The notes beneath the pieces are model-generated. The model had not been told where the DNA came from, ran no database searches, and saw nothing but the letters and a program-made list of their open reading frames with translations. This document shows positions 22,226 to 33,992 of a stretch of 64,000 nt of DNA, in pieces. The position numbers were made by a program, and so were the translations under genes. Origin of the DNA: Adineta vaga (Eukaryota; Rotifera); assembly GCA_021613535.1 (NCBI GenBank), contig CP075495.1:744001-808000 (forward strand). Direction: 5' to 3'. The stretch's first letter is position 1. The number at the start of each line of letters is the position of its first letter.

Positions 22226-23263
22226 ATGTCCAATTCAACTTTTAATGACGCTGATCAAGTTCAATTAATTGCACTTGTCAATCATTTAAATAAAACAATT
22301 TCACAATATTTTATGGGTTTTATTTGGTTTATGGGAAATATTGGTTCCATTATAATGTGTATTGTTTTTACTCAACCAATATATCGAAAAAGTCCATGTG
22401 CAATGTATTTCTTAGCTGCAAGTATTTCACAATTTTTGACTTATAATTTTGCTTTATTTACTCGTATGATTCAATATGGATATGATGTTCAAACTCTTAA
22501 TTATAATCTTTGGTATTGTAAGATTCGTTTTTATCTTTTCTATATATTTGTGGCTATTCCACGTTATAATATTATCTTAGCTTCGATTGATCGATATTTT
22601 TCAAGTTCACGTGATGTACATCGTCGTCAACGAAGTTCAATGAAGACGTCTTTTCGTTTAATCATTGGAAATGTTATTTTCTGGTGTTTAATGTATATTC
22701 AAGTAATTGTTTTCTATGAAATTAGTACAGGTAATTGTACTTTTCAATCGGGAGTTTATGGAATATTCTTTAGTATTTACATTGCTATTGAAAGTGGTAC
22801 TTTACCTTTATTATTGATGCTTATCTTTGGTTTATTAACAGTAAGAAATATTCGTCAAACAAAACAACGAGTTGATATTGGTGCAAATCAACGAACTAAA
22901 ATATCAAAGAAAGATCTACAATTACATCGAATGTTAGCAAATCAAATAGTTCTTTTCATTATTCTCAATATGCCAAATCCGATCTTTCTTGTTTATCGCT
23001 CAATAACATTACAAGATGCGAAATCATCACTTCGTCGTGCAGGTGAATCCTTTGCAAGTAATATGACATATGTATTGATTTATCTTGGTTTTTCATTGAC
23101 ATTTGTGAATTTTATGATTTCATCGGATATATTTCGACGTGAATTAATGCAATTAATTCGAACAAAGATACTTCGTCGACCTCCAGTAGTAAGAACAACC
23201 GGTGGTGGTGGCGTTGGTGGTACGACAATTCGAGTAGTTCGTCCAAATGATATTGATGAATAA
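22226..23263 (+). CDS. Rhodopsin-type 7TM receptor, paralog 2
   Basis: The 345-residue intronless protein is almost identical to paralog 1 except for a shorter N-terminus and scattered substitutions. The DRY box (SIDRYFSSS), TM3 Cys (WYCKIRF) and the same NPxxY-less TM7 end (LTFVNFMISSDIFR) are kept. The Gly-rich tail ends in VRPNDIDE as in paralog 1. Near-identity also at the nucleotide level implies recent duplication or ongoing gene conversion. The start ATG at 22226 is followed by the same MSN sequence as in the paralogs. Confidence 0.88.
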   Translation: MSNSTFNDADQVQLIALVNHLNKTISQYFMGFIWFMGNIGSIIMCIVFTQPIYRKSPCAMYFLAASISQFLTYNFALFTRMIQYGYDVQTLNYNLWYCKIRFYLFYIFVAIPRYNIILASIDRYFSSSRDVHRRQRSSMKTSFRLIIGNVIFWCLMYIQVIVFYEISTGNCTFQSGVYGIFFSIYIAIESGTLPLLLMLIFGLLTVRNIRQTKQRVDIGANQRTKISKKDLQLHRMLANQIVLFIILNMPNPIFLVYRSITLQDAKSSLRRAGESFASNMTYVLIYLGFSLTFVNFMISSDIFRRELMQLIRTKILRRPPVVRTTGGGGVGGTTIRVVRPNDIDE

Positions 23264-24581
23264 AATAATAGCAATAAAAACAAACACGATCACATACATT
23301 GTTCTTAGTCTGTTTCAGTGCATTTTGTGTTCTAATATCACTTATTTATCAATAAATATATGCTTAGCTAGGATGTGTGTGTGTGTGTGTGAGTGAATGT
23401 TTCTATTTAACATTCACCTACGTCCTATTAGGCATGATTGCTAATCCTATAAAGAGCGTAAATGGATAGAAAAAGAAAAGTTAATAAATGCACATCATGT
23501 CATTTCTTTCCATATTTATGAACGTACGTCACACTAGATTATTATTCTTTTAATGATAAACGTGCGATGATGCATGAATGACGTTAATAAAAAGCTCATA
23601 ACGAATGAATACTAATTACAATGAAATATAAATGCACCTGAGTTAATGTTCAAAGGTCTCATTAAAATAAATGATATGATATTTGACGAACGCTTGATTC
23701 AGGAAAGTACATCTTAAAAATAAGTCTTAGGGATACGAAATATTTATAGATGAATTGTAATTATTCTACGATTAATCGTATATTTATAATAAAAACTGAG
23801 AGTAATCAAGCTGACATATAATATTTCTGACGTGATGACGAAGCGCAAACACATAAGTACATAAATTTTGCGATATTATTATATATCTTTGTATAAAAAT
23901 TAAGTGAACTCTACATAACTGTCTTATTGGTTCTTTCCTAATTATAATTCAAAAAGTTCCTGAATAATTCTCTACCATTAAATGATTTACTCATCATTTT
24001 CATATCTGTAATATCCTCTTTCGTTTCTCATTTCTTCAAAGTAGATATCACAAAAATTTCAACTGATAAACAAAGCAGATTTACATATTTCGTTAGTCTT
24101 TCTCGTTCTTCTGATAAATAGATAGATGGCATTAGAGAATACATTAGGGAAAACTAAATAAACCTCATTCCATAGAACCCATCATGTTTATATGTGAGAG
24201 AGTGATCAACAAACTCTTCTAATAGAATGACCTAATGGAAAACCTACAAATAAAGACGAATCACCGAGGGTTTAATAAAAAATCTTTTTTCGGATTAATT
24301 CTATTTTCAATCAGGTTGTTAAGAAGAACTACATTTCGATTACAAAAATCAGATGAAAGGATTTAGTTAATACAGTCTATAATAATCTGATGGTTGACGT
24401 AGAGCAAAGAAAAATAAGTGAGTTATTATTCAAAATCATTATTATACTTTTTTCGTAGGAGAATTTAGGTTATTAAATATTATTTTCTACTTTTGTTCAT
24501 TATATCTTCAAAGTTGAATAGATTTTATTAAAAATATTTCATAGAAGAATAAATTATTTATCTCTAGATCTTCACAAAATC
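23264..24581. other. Intergenic interval with GT microsatellite and duplicated upstream region
   Basis: It contains a (TG)n tract at about 23371-23390. In its right part it holds the second copy of the shared GPCR upstream region (about 24178-24412). No gene is seen. Confidence 0.6.
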
Positions 24582-25628
24582 ATGTCCAATTCAACATTAA
24601 ATGACACCGATATTACAATCGATGGTGATGATCAAGCTCAATTAATTGCTCTTGTCTATCTTCTAAACAAAACGATTTCAAAATTTAGTCTTGGCTTTAT
24701 TATGGTTCTCGGTAATATTGGATCAATTTTAATGTGTATTGTTTTTATTCAACCAATATATCGAAAAAGTCCATGTGCAATGTATTTCTTAGCTGCTAGT
24801 ATTTCGCAATTTTTCACTTATAATTTTGCTTTATTTACTCGTATGATTCATTATGGTTATAATGTTCAAACTCTCAATCATAATCTCTGGTATTGTAAGA
24901 TTCGCTTTTATCTTTTCTATATATTTGTGGCTGTTCCACGTTATAATATTATCTTAGCTTCGATTGATCGATATTTTTCAAGTTCACGTGATGCACATCG
25001 TCGTCAAAGAAGTACACCGAAGATTGCTCTTCGTTTAATCATTGGAAATGTTATTTTCTGGTGTTTACTCTACGTTCAAATCATCTTTTTCTATGAGATT
25101 AGCAGTGGAACATGCACATTTCGTTCAGGAAGTTATGGAATATTCTTTAGTATCTACATTGCCATTGAAAGTGGTACTTTACCTTTATTATTAATGCTTA
25201 TCTTTGGTTTATTAACAGTAAAAAATATTCATCAAACAAAAAAACGAAATGACTCAGGTGCAAATCAACGAAATAAAATGTCAAAGAAAGATCTACAATT
25301 ACATCGAATGTTAGCGAATCAAATAGTTCTTTTCATTATTCTTAACATGCCAAATCCAATTTATCTTCTTTATAGTTCATTTACTATAAACAGTCCAAAA
25401 ACAGCACTTCAATATGCAGGTGAATCCTTTGCAAGTAATATGACATATGTATTGATTTATCTTGGTTTTTCATTAACATTTGTGAATTTTATGATTTCAT
25501 CGGATATATTTCGACGTGAATTTATACAGTTAATTCGAACAAAGATATTTCGTCGACCTCCAGTAGTTAGAACAACTGTTGGTGGAACAAAACACAGAAT
25601 GGTTCATCCAAATGAGGATGAAACTTGA
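24582..25628 (+). CDS. Rhodopsin-type 7TM receptor, paralog 3
   Basis: The 348-residue intronless receptor has the same architecture as paralogs 1 and 2 but is the most diverged of the three, mainly in TM1 (SLGFIMVLGNIGSILMC), extracellular loops 2 and 3 and the tail. DRY, the TM3 Cys and the atypical TM7 end (NFMISSDIFR) are conserved. Differences cluster in the extracellular loops, which would suit ligand diversification; that is inference. It lies in tandem with paralog 2 and shares duplicated upstream sequence. Confidence 0.87.
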   Translation: MSNSTLNDTDITIDGDDQAQLIALVYLLNKTISKFSLGFIMVLGNIGSILMCIVFIQPIYRKSPCAMYFLAASISQFFTYNFALFTRMIHYGYNVQTLNHNLWYCKIRFYLFYIFVAVPRYNIILASIDRYFSSSRDAHRRQRSTPKIALRLIIGNVIFWCLLYVQIIFFYEISSGTCTFRSGSYGIFFSIYIAIESGTLPLLLMLIFGLLTVKNIHQTKKRNDSGANQRNKMSKKDLQLHRMLANQIVLFIILNMPNPIYLLYSSFTINSPKTALQYAGESFASNMTYVLIYLGFSLTFVNFMISSDIFRREFIQLIRTKIFRRPPVVRTTVGGTKHRMVHPNEDET

Positions 25629-25934
25629 CATTAATCAGTGAAAAAGATAATCTATCGCTTATTGTCATAGCAGCTTTTATTATATCATGCAATAAACGTA
25701 TATATTTATCTTAGAGGTCAATAGTACAAAAAGAAAAATTTGCCCATGAATTTTTCCTTCAAATGTTGATTGATATAAAACTCGTACGACATTCTAATCT
25801 CAATATATTCAGTCAATTAGCAATAAAAGTGATCAAATAAATTTGATGACGAAATCTATGAAATCGATGAAGATAAAAAAATCGTTCCCTTATATTTGAA
25901 TAATATACACGGTAGTAAGATCAGACATGATCTG

Positions 25935-26199
25935 ACAACTTAATATACGAGAAGACGGCTCACATTCTATTGTTCAAATATGTATTAACCTTCGAAAACA
26001 AAATATTAACCTTTTTTGTGAAATCAATTTCACGCTCAACTCTACACCTCCAGTCATGGTTTCACCCAACTTCCAGGTCCGTACTCCCACAAGATGAAGA
26101 TTTCCAACTATGCCGTGACTGATGTTTTTTTGACCTTTGATCCTGACACAAATTTACAGACAAACTATTTTTTTCACAAGACCCTCCCTACAGTCGAGG
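25935..26199. mobile_element. MITE-like element, family A copy 2 (left end lost)
   Basis: The body is similar to 448-737 (for example TATTAACCTTCGAAAACA, GACAAACTATTTTTTT) and the right terminus CCCTCCCTACAGTCGAGG corresponds to the right end of copy 1. The left inverted terminus is not recognisable. Divergence between copies indicates an older, multi-copy family. Confidence 0.65.
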
Positions 26200-26357
26200 A
26201 ATATTCGCTTCTGGAACTATTTTAATCGAAAATCATAATAAAACGACATTTATATGATAAAGATTATATTACGCTTGAATACTGTCATTTGGAAATAAAT
26301 TTATTTCGAAAAAAAATAAAATTTCTAAACTAAAAAATAGTTTGAGGAGAAAAATAT

Positions 26358-27962
26358 TTAATCGATATTTTTATAAGGAAATGCTTTAGTTGTTCTTTGC
26401 ATTTGATAATCAAAACCAATTGTCGGAGTCATTTTAACAATTTCATTTAAAACACATTGAATAAATTCTGTTGTTGTCGCTGTTCCACCAATATCCGGAG
26501 TTTTTAATTTATGTTCTTGAATTGTACTTAAAACAGCATTTTTAATTGTTGAACAATGTTGATCCAATCTAAAAATGGATTCATATGAAAGAAAATTCTA
26601 ATCTATAAAATAATTTACCCTAAATATTTCAACATATTTGCAGCAGCAAAAAGAATTCCCGATGGATTTGCGATATTTTTTCCTGCAATTCCAATACCTG
26701 TATTTCGTGTACCTTGTTCAAAGATTGCATAATGATCACCATAATTCGATCCAGCAACAAAACCTGAACCTCCAACAAGTCCAGCACAAAGATTAGAAAT
26801 AATATTTCCATATAAATTTGGCATAACCATAACATCAAATTGTGTCGGACGATTGACTAATTGCATACAAGTATTGTCAACAATCATTGTATCGAATTTA
26901 ATATCCGGATATTCTTGAGCAACTTCACGACAACACTCAATAAATAATCCATCACTCAATTTCCTACACACAAAAAGAGTTTGAAAATGTAATATATAAA
27001 GAACAAAATGTTTGTTATTACATGATATTGGCTTTATGAACTGCAGTGACTTTTTTTCGTTCATCATGTTTAGCAATTTCGAATGCAAAACGAGCGATTT
27101 TTAAAGATTTTGCTCGTGTTATAACTAAAGAAAAATGAGATAATTTCAATTGTTAATAAAATAATGTTGCTTCATTTTCTATTCATACTTTTCAAACTTT
27201 CAACTACACCGGGAACAGACTAAAATGATAATTTTAAAGATTTAGTTTTGAAGAAAATTAAATTTTTTACTTCATGTTCAAGTGAACTATATTCTCCTTC
27301 AGTATTTTCCCGTACAACAACAATATCAATGTCAGAATGTCGTGTTGGGACAACCGGGCTCGTTTTACAACGAATCACATTTGCATAAAGATCAAGACGA
27401 GTTCTAATAGAATCAATTTTTTGACTATTCATTCAATACAAAACAAAAATAATTCTTACCGAAGAAGAACATTAAGTGATTGAGATGTATTTTGTGATGA
27501 AATATTACCTAAAATATATTTTCATGAATATATATTTTTCATTTTCTTTATTGAATTCTTTGTACCTTTTAGAGCCATTCCATTACGTCGAACAGCAGTA
27601 ACTGCTCTTTCAAATAAATCATCACTAGCAACATTACTTGATAAAGGAATTTCTTCAAAATCTACTGGTGCTCGAACACATCTAATAAAAGTCTTTTACA
27701 AAAATAGAAAATAACATCTTTTTAACTAACCGAATAGCTGCTTTGACATATTCCATAAGTTCTGGTCCAACACCATCACCATGTATCAAAGTGACTGTAT
27801 ATTTACCTCCATAAGCTGTTCGCCAAGGTATACTCAACTACAATTCAATCATAATTCACAATTGAAGAGAAGAAAAACAAAATAAATATTTACATCTGTT
27901 GCTAAAGATCGACGAAATGAAGGAAAAACATGACGAGTACTAATTTTAAGAATAGATTGCAT
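26358..27962 (-). CDS. IDH3G: NAD-dependent isocitrate dehydrogenase, gamma/beta-type subunit, mitochondrial (9 exons)
   Basis: Exons on the minus strand: 27894-27962, 27731-27837, 27566-27681, 27460-27508, 27271-27403, 27189-27219, 27022-27124, 26619-26963, 26358-26568. They total 388 codons and predict 387 residues. The Arg/Ser-rich N-terminus fits a mitochondrial targeting peptide. Family motifs are [52 protein letters not shown] and [13 protein letters not shown]. The enzyme oxidises isocitrate to 2-oxoglutarate in the citric-acid cycle as a hetero-oligomer. The SSLEHES and CREVA...MIVDNT...VNRPTQFD stretches look more like the regulatory gamma subunit than the catalytic alpha, which I infer from memory of the family. 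The introns are about 50-60 bp with clean GT-AG ends. Confidence 0.9.
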
Positions 27963-28136
27963 TATGTTTTCTTCTTAAAGTAGTTAACTACTTTATTCGT
28001 TTCTCATATTATCTCAAAATAGAACAATATTGTCAACAACTCATCATAAGTTTTTACCAATCTATTCTTTTGATAGGTTAATAAATAACTTAATAAGAAG
28101 ATAGATGGCGTTAGTAGACACGATATATTCATTTTT

Positions 28137-29012
28137 TTATTCAATTGTATTATTAAAAAATGGTAAAATATTTTGAAAAAGAAAATCTTTATTTGGTTCA
28201 TGTGTTACATCTTGATGTTTAACATGTGAAACAAATGTATATAATTTTCCTTGTTCCCACAATGTTCGTAATCCAATTAAATCTTCTGTAAATTGTCTTG
28301 AATTATTCCATGTTTCAATTTCTAATGAATTTTTCATATAACCCATAAATAAACCTGATTGTCTTGGCATAATAACTTCATCTATATCCGAATAGGTCAT
28401 AACAAATGAATTTAATTTCAAAATATTTTCACGATAGATTTCATTTCGAATATTATCACGTTCATTATTTATATCGGGAAGGAAATGACAATTAGAATAA
28501 TATCTATCTAATTGTTCAGGATCACGCCAATAATTCGCAGGACTAATTGCATTTTGTATAGGCGTTTCATAAGCATATTTAGTTAATAAATCTCGTAATT
28601 CAATTGGTAATTGTAAAAGATAAGGAATACCAAATACACCTTGATGAATACCACTTAATGTTATTAGATTATAAACAGGTAAAGAACAACGTTGAACAGC
28701 ACCACGAACAATAATACTACCTTGAGAATAACCAAGAAGATTGAAACCTTGTCGAAGTTTAGAATTTGAATTAATTATTTGACAAAATTTTTCTACTTGA
28801 ATATCTAATGGAAGAAGATATGAATCTAATTTTCCATTTCCTATTTCAATCGATATAACATAAATTTCTGGATAAAGTGAACGAATCCATCGTGCTATAT
28901 CTTCCATTGCAGCTGCATTTGATGTAATTCCATGCATTAAAACAACTGGACGATAATTCGAACTATAAACATTCGTTATACTGATGAAAATAAGAAGAAA
29001 TAGATGAAACAT
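28137..29012 (-). CDS. Palmitoyl-protein thioesterase family hydrolase
   Basis: The 291-residue intronless protein starts with a signal peptide (about residues 1-17, cleaved near VYSSNY). It has the alpha/beta-hydrolase layout of PPT1/PPT2: VVLMHGITS near the start, the nucleophile in GYSQGS (Ser96), SGIHQGVFGIP, NYWRDPEQLDRY, an acid residue in the DEVIMP segment (Asp211) and a late His (HQDVTH, 266-271). Length and motif order match lysosomal thioesterases that remove palmitate from proteins during degradation. GIHQGVFG and ADINxER-like LPDINNERDNI resemble PPT1, while GLRTLWEQGKL also resembles PPT2, so I leave the subtype open. Confidence 0.88.
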   Translation of the reverse strand: MFHLFLLIFISITNVYSSNYRPVVLMHGITSNAAAMEDIARWIRSLYPEIYVISIEIGNGKLDSYLLPLDIQVEKFCQIINSNSKLRQGFNLLGYSQGSIIVRGAVQRCSLPVYNLITLSGIHQGVFGIPYLLQLPIELRDLLTKYAYETPIQNAISPANYWRDPEQLDRYYSNCHFLPDINNERDNIRNEIYRENILKLNSFVMTYSDIDEVIMPRQSGLFMGYMKNSLEIETWNNSRQFTEDLIGLRTLWEQGKLYTFVSHVKHQDVTHEPNKDFLFQNILPFFNNTIE

Positions 29013-29126
29013 AATGATTTTCGATATTCAATGAAAAGAATCTCTTTTAAATATTATAAAAACCATCTGATAAATATTCTCAAGACTTATATTTTATTAA
29101 AACAAAAACAACAACAAAATATGATT

Positions 29127-30643
29127 TTAATCATAAGAAGAAAATAATTCAATATTATGTTGTTTTAAATAATCTTGAACTTTTAATCCTCGAATATCTC
29201 GACTTGCAATTAAAGATAAATTTCCATCATTTAACGCACAAATTCCAAATGCATTGATTTGTATTGATGTTTGATATTGTTGATAATTACAACAATGAAT
29301 TAAATGAGCTTTTGGATCATTAATAAATAATAATGAATATTCAATATTATCATTACACATTGTTGTTGTTATTGATTCATTAGAAGTTTTTGATAAGAAA
29401 ATTGACTTTTTTTCTGTTGAAATAATTGATAAAGGATATCGAGCATCGATTAAATCGAATGAATGAATTCTTTCTAAATATTCTGTATCATAAACAACAA
29501 TCATCCATCGTTTACCTGGATTTGTTTGTACTAAGAAACTTATAAATGAATCATTAATCGTAAAATCAATTACATGATATTTGATCTTTTCTTCGGGATT
29601 TAAAAGTTTATTTTCTAAATTTATTATCGGAAGAAATAATGAATTTTCGATATCATATTTTCCTAAAATAACTTTTGAGAATGATAAAAATAAAAATCTA
29701 ATCATATTTTCATAGATATGTACACTAATGAAATGATCATTTTGATTAATTAAATTAATTTCTTTTATAATATCGATTTGTTGATTATTTAATCGAAAGA
29801 AAACAAATCGATTTGTTTGTCGAGTACTAAAATAGAATAAATGATTGAATTTTGAATAACCAAGATTAAGTATTGGTTCTGTAAATGAAAGATTAATTTT
29901 TATAATTTTACGGGTTTGATTTGAGATATGTTCTAATTCATGAGATTGTAATAGATAAATTAGAAAAGAATTTTCATCATCATTAAAAGAAATTAATCGA
30001 GGAGTTCGATTATTTTCATAAGGAATTTGAAATAAAACATCAATTCTACGATCTGGTTCAGCAATACTTGAACATGTTGATATTAAACGAGATTGAGGTT
30101 CACAATCCGGTTCTTTATTTCTAAAAAAAAAACAAACAAATAGTTAATTTGTTATTACTTTCAAGATTAAAATTACTGTTCAGCAAATTGTTTGTGATGT
30201 GAATGACCTATTGAACTATTTTCAATTGGAATAAAAGAATGATCAATTTGTTCACGTTTATTTGTAATAAAATCATCAAAATTAATATCTTTGAAATCAT
30301 ATGAAGGAATATCTTTTAACATTCGTGGTCGAAATGGAAAAGTTTTTTTAAATTGATTTAATAAATCTAATGCTTTTATTTCATTTTGATTAATTAATAA
30401 ACATATACGATCAAATTCATGTTGATTCGTATTACATGTATCAATATTTTGTTCTTCAACATAATTTAATTCAATACTAAATTTATTTTTAATTTTCATT
30501 AAATTTTCCATTTGTCGTTTAATATGAGTAAAAATATTATTTCGAATTTCATTTAATTTATTCATAAATTCATCTTTATCATTATCGAGAACATTTTGAA
30601 GTATATGTAATTCATCACGAACTGATTTAATTGAATCAACCAT
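29127..30643 (-). CDS. Coiled-coil plus beta-rich repeat protein (TRIM/NHL-like without RING)
   Basis: Two exons, 30177-30643 and 29127-30120, are joined across a 56-bp intron (in-frame CA|A junction) and predict 486 residues. The first about 110 residues form a charged helical coiled coil (VRDELHILQNVLDNDKDEF, IKRQMENLMKIKNKF). The rest is a long beta-strand-rich region with recurrent units such as RLISFNDDENSFLIYLL and NQTRKIIKINLSF, like a degenerate beta-propeller. The order resembles TRIM-NHL E3 ligases after their B-box, but no RING or B-box cysteines are visible before the ATG. The function is unknown. It is divergently arranged with the FkbM gene at 30863. Confidence 0.7.
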
Positions 30644-30862
30644 TGAATATATTCTCGATGAATAAAACAGAACGAGTAAAAGAAAAACATATTAACACTG
30701 GGAAAAAAATCTTTGTCAACGTATTTTTTTATCGGTTGTTATAACTAACCATACAAATTTTGTATTCGAGTCTCTTTAGAAGAGATGTCAATCGTAACCA
30801 AAAACAAAATGTATAAAATTCACAAATTTGTTTAGTAAACAGAAACATTTTCGTTTTTACTC

Positions 30863-31822
30863 ATGAAATATTTACTTAATTTAATTCTTCGACGTAAATA
30901 TTCTTTATTATTAATTCTATTCATTTTCAATAGTATTTATTATTTCAATCATCATATTAAATCATCGATTTCAATTGAAATTGGAAATTTATCTGAAAAT
31001 ATTAACGTCATTGATTTAGGAAAAGAAACAAAAGAGAATTTTTCATGTATTCAAACAAAACGTTTACTTGATACGATTCAAACAACAATTTGTTTACATG
31101 ATTCTCGTGATGCAGTTAGTAATGAAATTCGAAAAGATAAAATATGGGAAGAAAAACATTTAAATAAACTATTTCAATATCTTATTGATAATCCACATAT
31201 GAATTTTATTGATATTGGAGCAAATCTTGGAGCATATACAATGTTTGTTGCTTCATTAGGAAGACAAGTGATTTCTATTGAATGTTTTAAACCAAATATT
31301 GAACGAATTCGTCGAGCAATTCAAATCGAAAAAGTTCAAAATAAAGTTATACTTATAGGTAATGCAATTTATTCATTTTCAGGTGAACAATTAGCTTTAC
31401 AATCTGAACCAAATAATATCGGTTCTCAAGGACTTGATCTTACTTTGGATCTTCGTCAAACTAAACTGAATGAAACATATATAGTAAAAACAATTTTATT
31501 CAATGATATTTTACCGATATTAAAAATAAAAAATATTCGACATGCAATTATGAAAGTTGATATTCAATGGTCAGAAATGTATATTTGTCAAAGAGGAAGT
31601 GATGTCTTTGATTATGTTAATATTCCAATTGTTTTTATGGAATGGGATATTAATGGAAAAGGACGTTATGAATATCGTTTACGTTTTATTCTCAAGTTTT
31701 TTCTTCAACGAAATTATATTCCAACTGCTGATATGTGTAAAACTCTTCAGGAAGTTGATGCTTTAAGTTATTGGCCAGGTGATATTTATTGGATGAAAAC
31801 AAATGTGCCAAAATCGTGTTAA
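30863..31822 (+). CDS. FkbM-family SAM-dependent methyltransferase, membrane-anchored
   Basis: The 319-residue intronless protein has a short basic N-terminus, one hydrophobic anchor (about residues 14-29) and a lumenal-type methyltransferase domain. The SAM-binding motif I is intact (NFIDIGANLGAYTMF), followed by VISIECFKPN with the acidic residue that usually binds the ribose, and FNDILPI and MKVDIQWSE typical of FkbM proteins. Such type II membrane enzymes often modify glycans in the secretory pathway; the substrate here is unknown. A damaged paralog follows at 32599. Confidence 0.87.
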   Translation: MKYLLNLILRRKYSLLLILFIFNSIYYFNHHIKSSISIEIGNLSENINVIDLGKETKENFSCIQTKRLLDTIQTTICLHDSRDAVSNEIRKDKIWEEKHLNKLFQYLIDNPHMNFIDIGANLGAYTMFVASLGRQVISIECFKPNIERIRRAIQIEKVQNKVILIGNAIYSFSGEQLALQSEPNNIGSQGLDLTLDLRQTKLNETYIVKTILFNDILPILKIKNIRHAIMKVDIQWSEMYICQRGSDVFDYVNIPIVFMEWDINGKGRYEYRLRFILKFFLQRNYIPTADMCKTLQEVDALSYWPGDIYWMKTNVPKSC

Positions 31823-32598
31823 ATTTGTTTGAGTTGTATATTTAGAAAGAATTTCTTTTTTCTTAATAAAAGAATAAAGTAAAGCAACACACGTTTTATC
31901 GTATTTCCTGCTTTCTAACGAGAAAAAAAGAGAGAGAGAGAGAGAAGATTTTATGTTGATTAATATCTAATATAAGAAACGTGAATTCACTAGAGTGTCA
32001 AGGAGAAGAAAAAAAAAAGAGGTCGATTATGTGCGTATAGTGGTTGTGAGAGTTTTCTTAAAAGCACTTTTAAGTATATTTGTCGTCTTTATTCAAAAGA
32101 ATATAGTAAGTCTTATTTTCTACTTTCATTTCTCATACATTATTATTTATCGATATAAATATAGTCTTTCATCTATCGACGGGAATTGAACTCTGATTAA
32201 AAGCTTTTTTTTAAATGAGAATGTCACTTGTAATGGAATGTATTTAGAAAAATAGTCAAAATTCTAAACTAAGAAATCCTGTAATGAACTATTTAACAGC
32301 ATATATATGTTTTAAATACGTAAAAAAACAAGTACACTCAGGATCTTGTAAAGAAAAGAATGAAGATTCAGTTGAAGACCTCTATTACCAACAGTTTATA
32401 ATTACAAGTAGACATCTCTCACAAACAATCTACACTGAAGTTGGTAGTTTTATATTTTTGTTTATTTCGATAACCTTGTCACCATTAGAATCATTATCCA
32501 TCTGTATGAAATGAATTCTTCTCTATGTCGTGAATACAGGCATTGCAAAAAGATAAATTTCAAATTCAATGTTTGTTTTATTGATTTCAGATAGGAAA
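31823..32598. other. Intergenic interval between FkbM copies
   Basis: It contains an (AG)n tract near 31930-31945 and purine-rich sequence. Short frames at 31995 and 32284 show no family features. Immediately before the downstream ATG the sequence TTGATTTCAG looks like a splice acceptor, suggesting a 5' UTR intron or a trans-splice site. Confidence 0.5.
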
Positions 32599-33579
32599 AT
32601 GATTATCTTTTTATTTAAATTACTTTTTCGACAAAATTATCGTTTGATATTTTTAATATTAAGTTTAATTCTATTAGTTTTAATATTTTATTTACAAAAT
32701 ACATCAATAATTGTATCAAATCAAAATTCAATTATTATTCCGATAAAAGAATTATCTCAATATGTTGATATAATTGATTTAGGAAAAGAAACAAAAGACA
32801 ATTTTTCATGTATTCAAACAAAACGTTTACTTGATACAATTCAAACAACGATTTGTTTACATGATTCTCGTGATGCAGTTAGTAATGAAATTCGAAAAGA
32901 TAAAATATGGGAAGAACAACTTCTAACTCGATTATTAAAATTTCTTAAACGATTTCCACATATGAATTTTTTGATATTGGAGCAAATGTTGGAACATATA
33001 CAATGTTTGTCCTTCATTAGGACGCAAGTAATTTCTATTGAATGTTTTAAACCAAATATTGAACGAATACGTCGAGCAATTCAAATAGAAAAAGTTCAAA
33101 ATAAAGTTATACTTATAGGTAATGCAATTTATTCGGTAACTGGTCGATATTTTAAAATGAGATCAGATCCAATGAATGTTGGTTCACAAGCTGTTCTTGC
33201 AGATAGTAAAGTTAATCAAACAGAATATAATAATATCTATGTAGTAAGAACGATTCAATTCGATGATATTTTACCGATATTAAAAACAAAAAATATTCGA
33301 CATGCAATTATGAAAGTTGATATTCAATGGGCTGAAATTCATTTATGTCAAAAAGGAAATGAAATTTTTCATTATGTTAATATTCCTGTTATTCTTATTG
33401 AATGGGATCTTGGTTCACGTTTATTTGATCGTTTTGAAAGTCTTTTAAAATGTTTTATTTCACGTCATTATGTTGCAACTTCAGATTTATGTAATTTACT
33501 TCCTGAAAGTGAAGCTTTGAAAACATGGCCATCTCATTTCTATTGGATGAAAATGAATCGAAGTGAAATTTGTTCATGA
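32599..33579 (+). pseudogene. FkbM methyltransferase paralog with garbled SAM-binding motif
   Basis: The frame of about 326 residues matches the copy at 30863 at both ends, with an N-terminal anchor, VISIECFKPN, FDDILPI and MKVDIQWAE. Relative to that copy it lacks one base at about 32970 and two more within about 33008-33022. Between these points the protein reads LILEQMLEHIQCLSFIRTQ instead of the glycine-rich motif I, while the original frame in the DNA still spells the motif. The deletions sum to three, so the frame recovers without a stop. Unless these are sequencing errors, the cofactor site is lost. The block 32773-32916 differs from 31010-31153 at only three bases in 144, hinting at gene conversion. 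I start at the second Met after a possible acceptor. Confidence 0.7.
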
Positions 33580-33992
33580 TCATTAAAATGAATGTTGAAG
33601 GAATTATAAAAAGACATGATGTGAGCTTAAACAGTTTTTTTTACTTATCATATGAGGAAGTTCACAGTTATAATGTTGTTTTATTTTCATTCTTTATAAA
33701 AATGTAATTTTTGATTCAAAATGTTTATATTTCTATCACAACTATGATAAATAGTGACGGTCTTTTCAACTGGGCAATACAAAAAATTGTCTATAATCCA
33801 AACGGTAGCTTAAACGCACTGTATTTTTATTCTATATACACGTATGAATGTATTTCTATTTCTTTTCAACTATAAGATTACGCAAGAACATCGTAATGAA
33901 TAATATAATTAAATGATGATGTGGCGTTGATGTCATCATATTTTGTATGTATATATATATATTCATTGAAATCCTTTGAAAATTTTGTTAAA
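33580..33992. other. AT-rich spacer
   Basis: Nothing recognisable apart from a short (TA)n tract just upstream of the next gene's likely start. Confidence 0.5.

Noticed and set aside
33921-33992. N-terminal extension of the acyltransferase
   Set aside because: The frame begins with GTG and the extra residues derive from a TA-repeat; the ATG at 33993 gives the normal family length.
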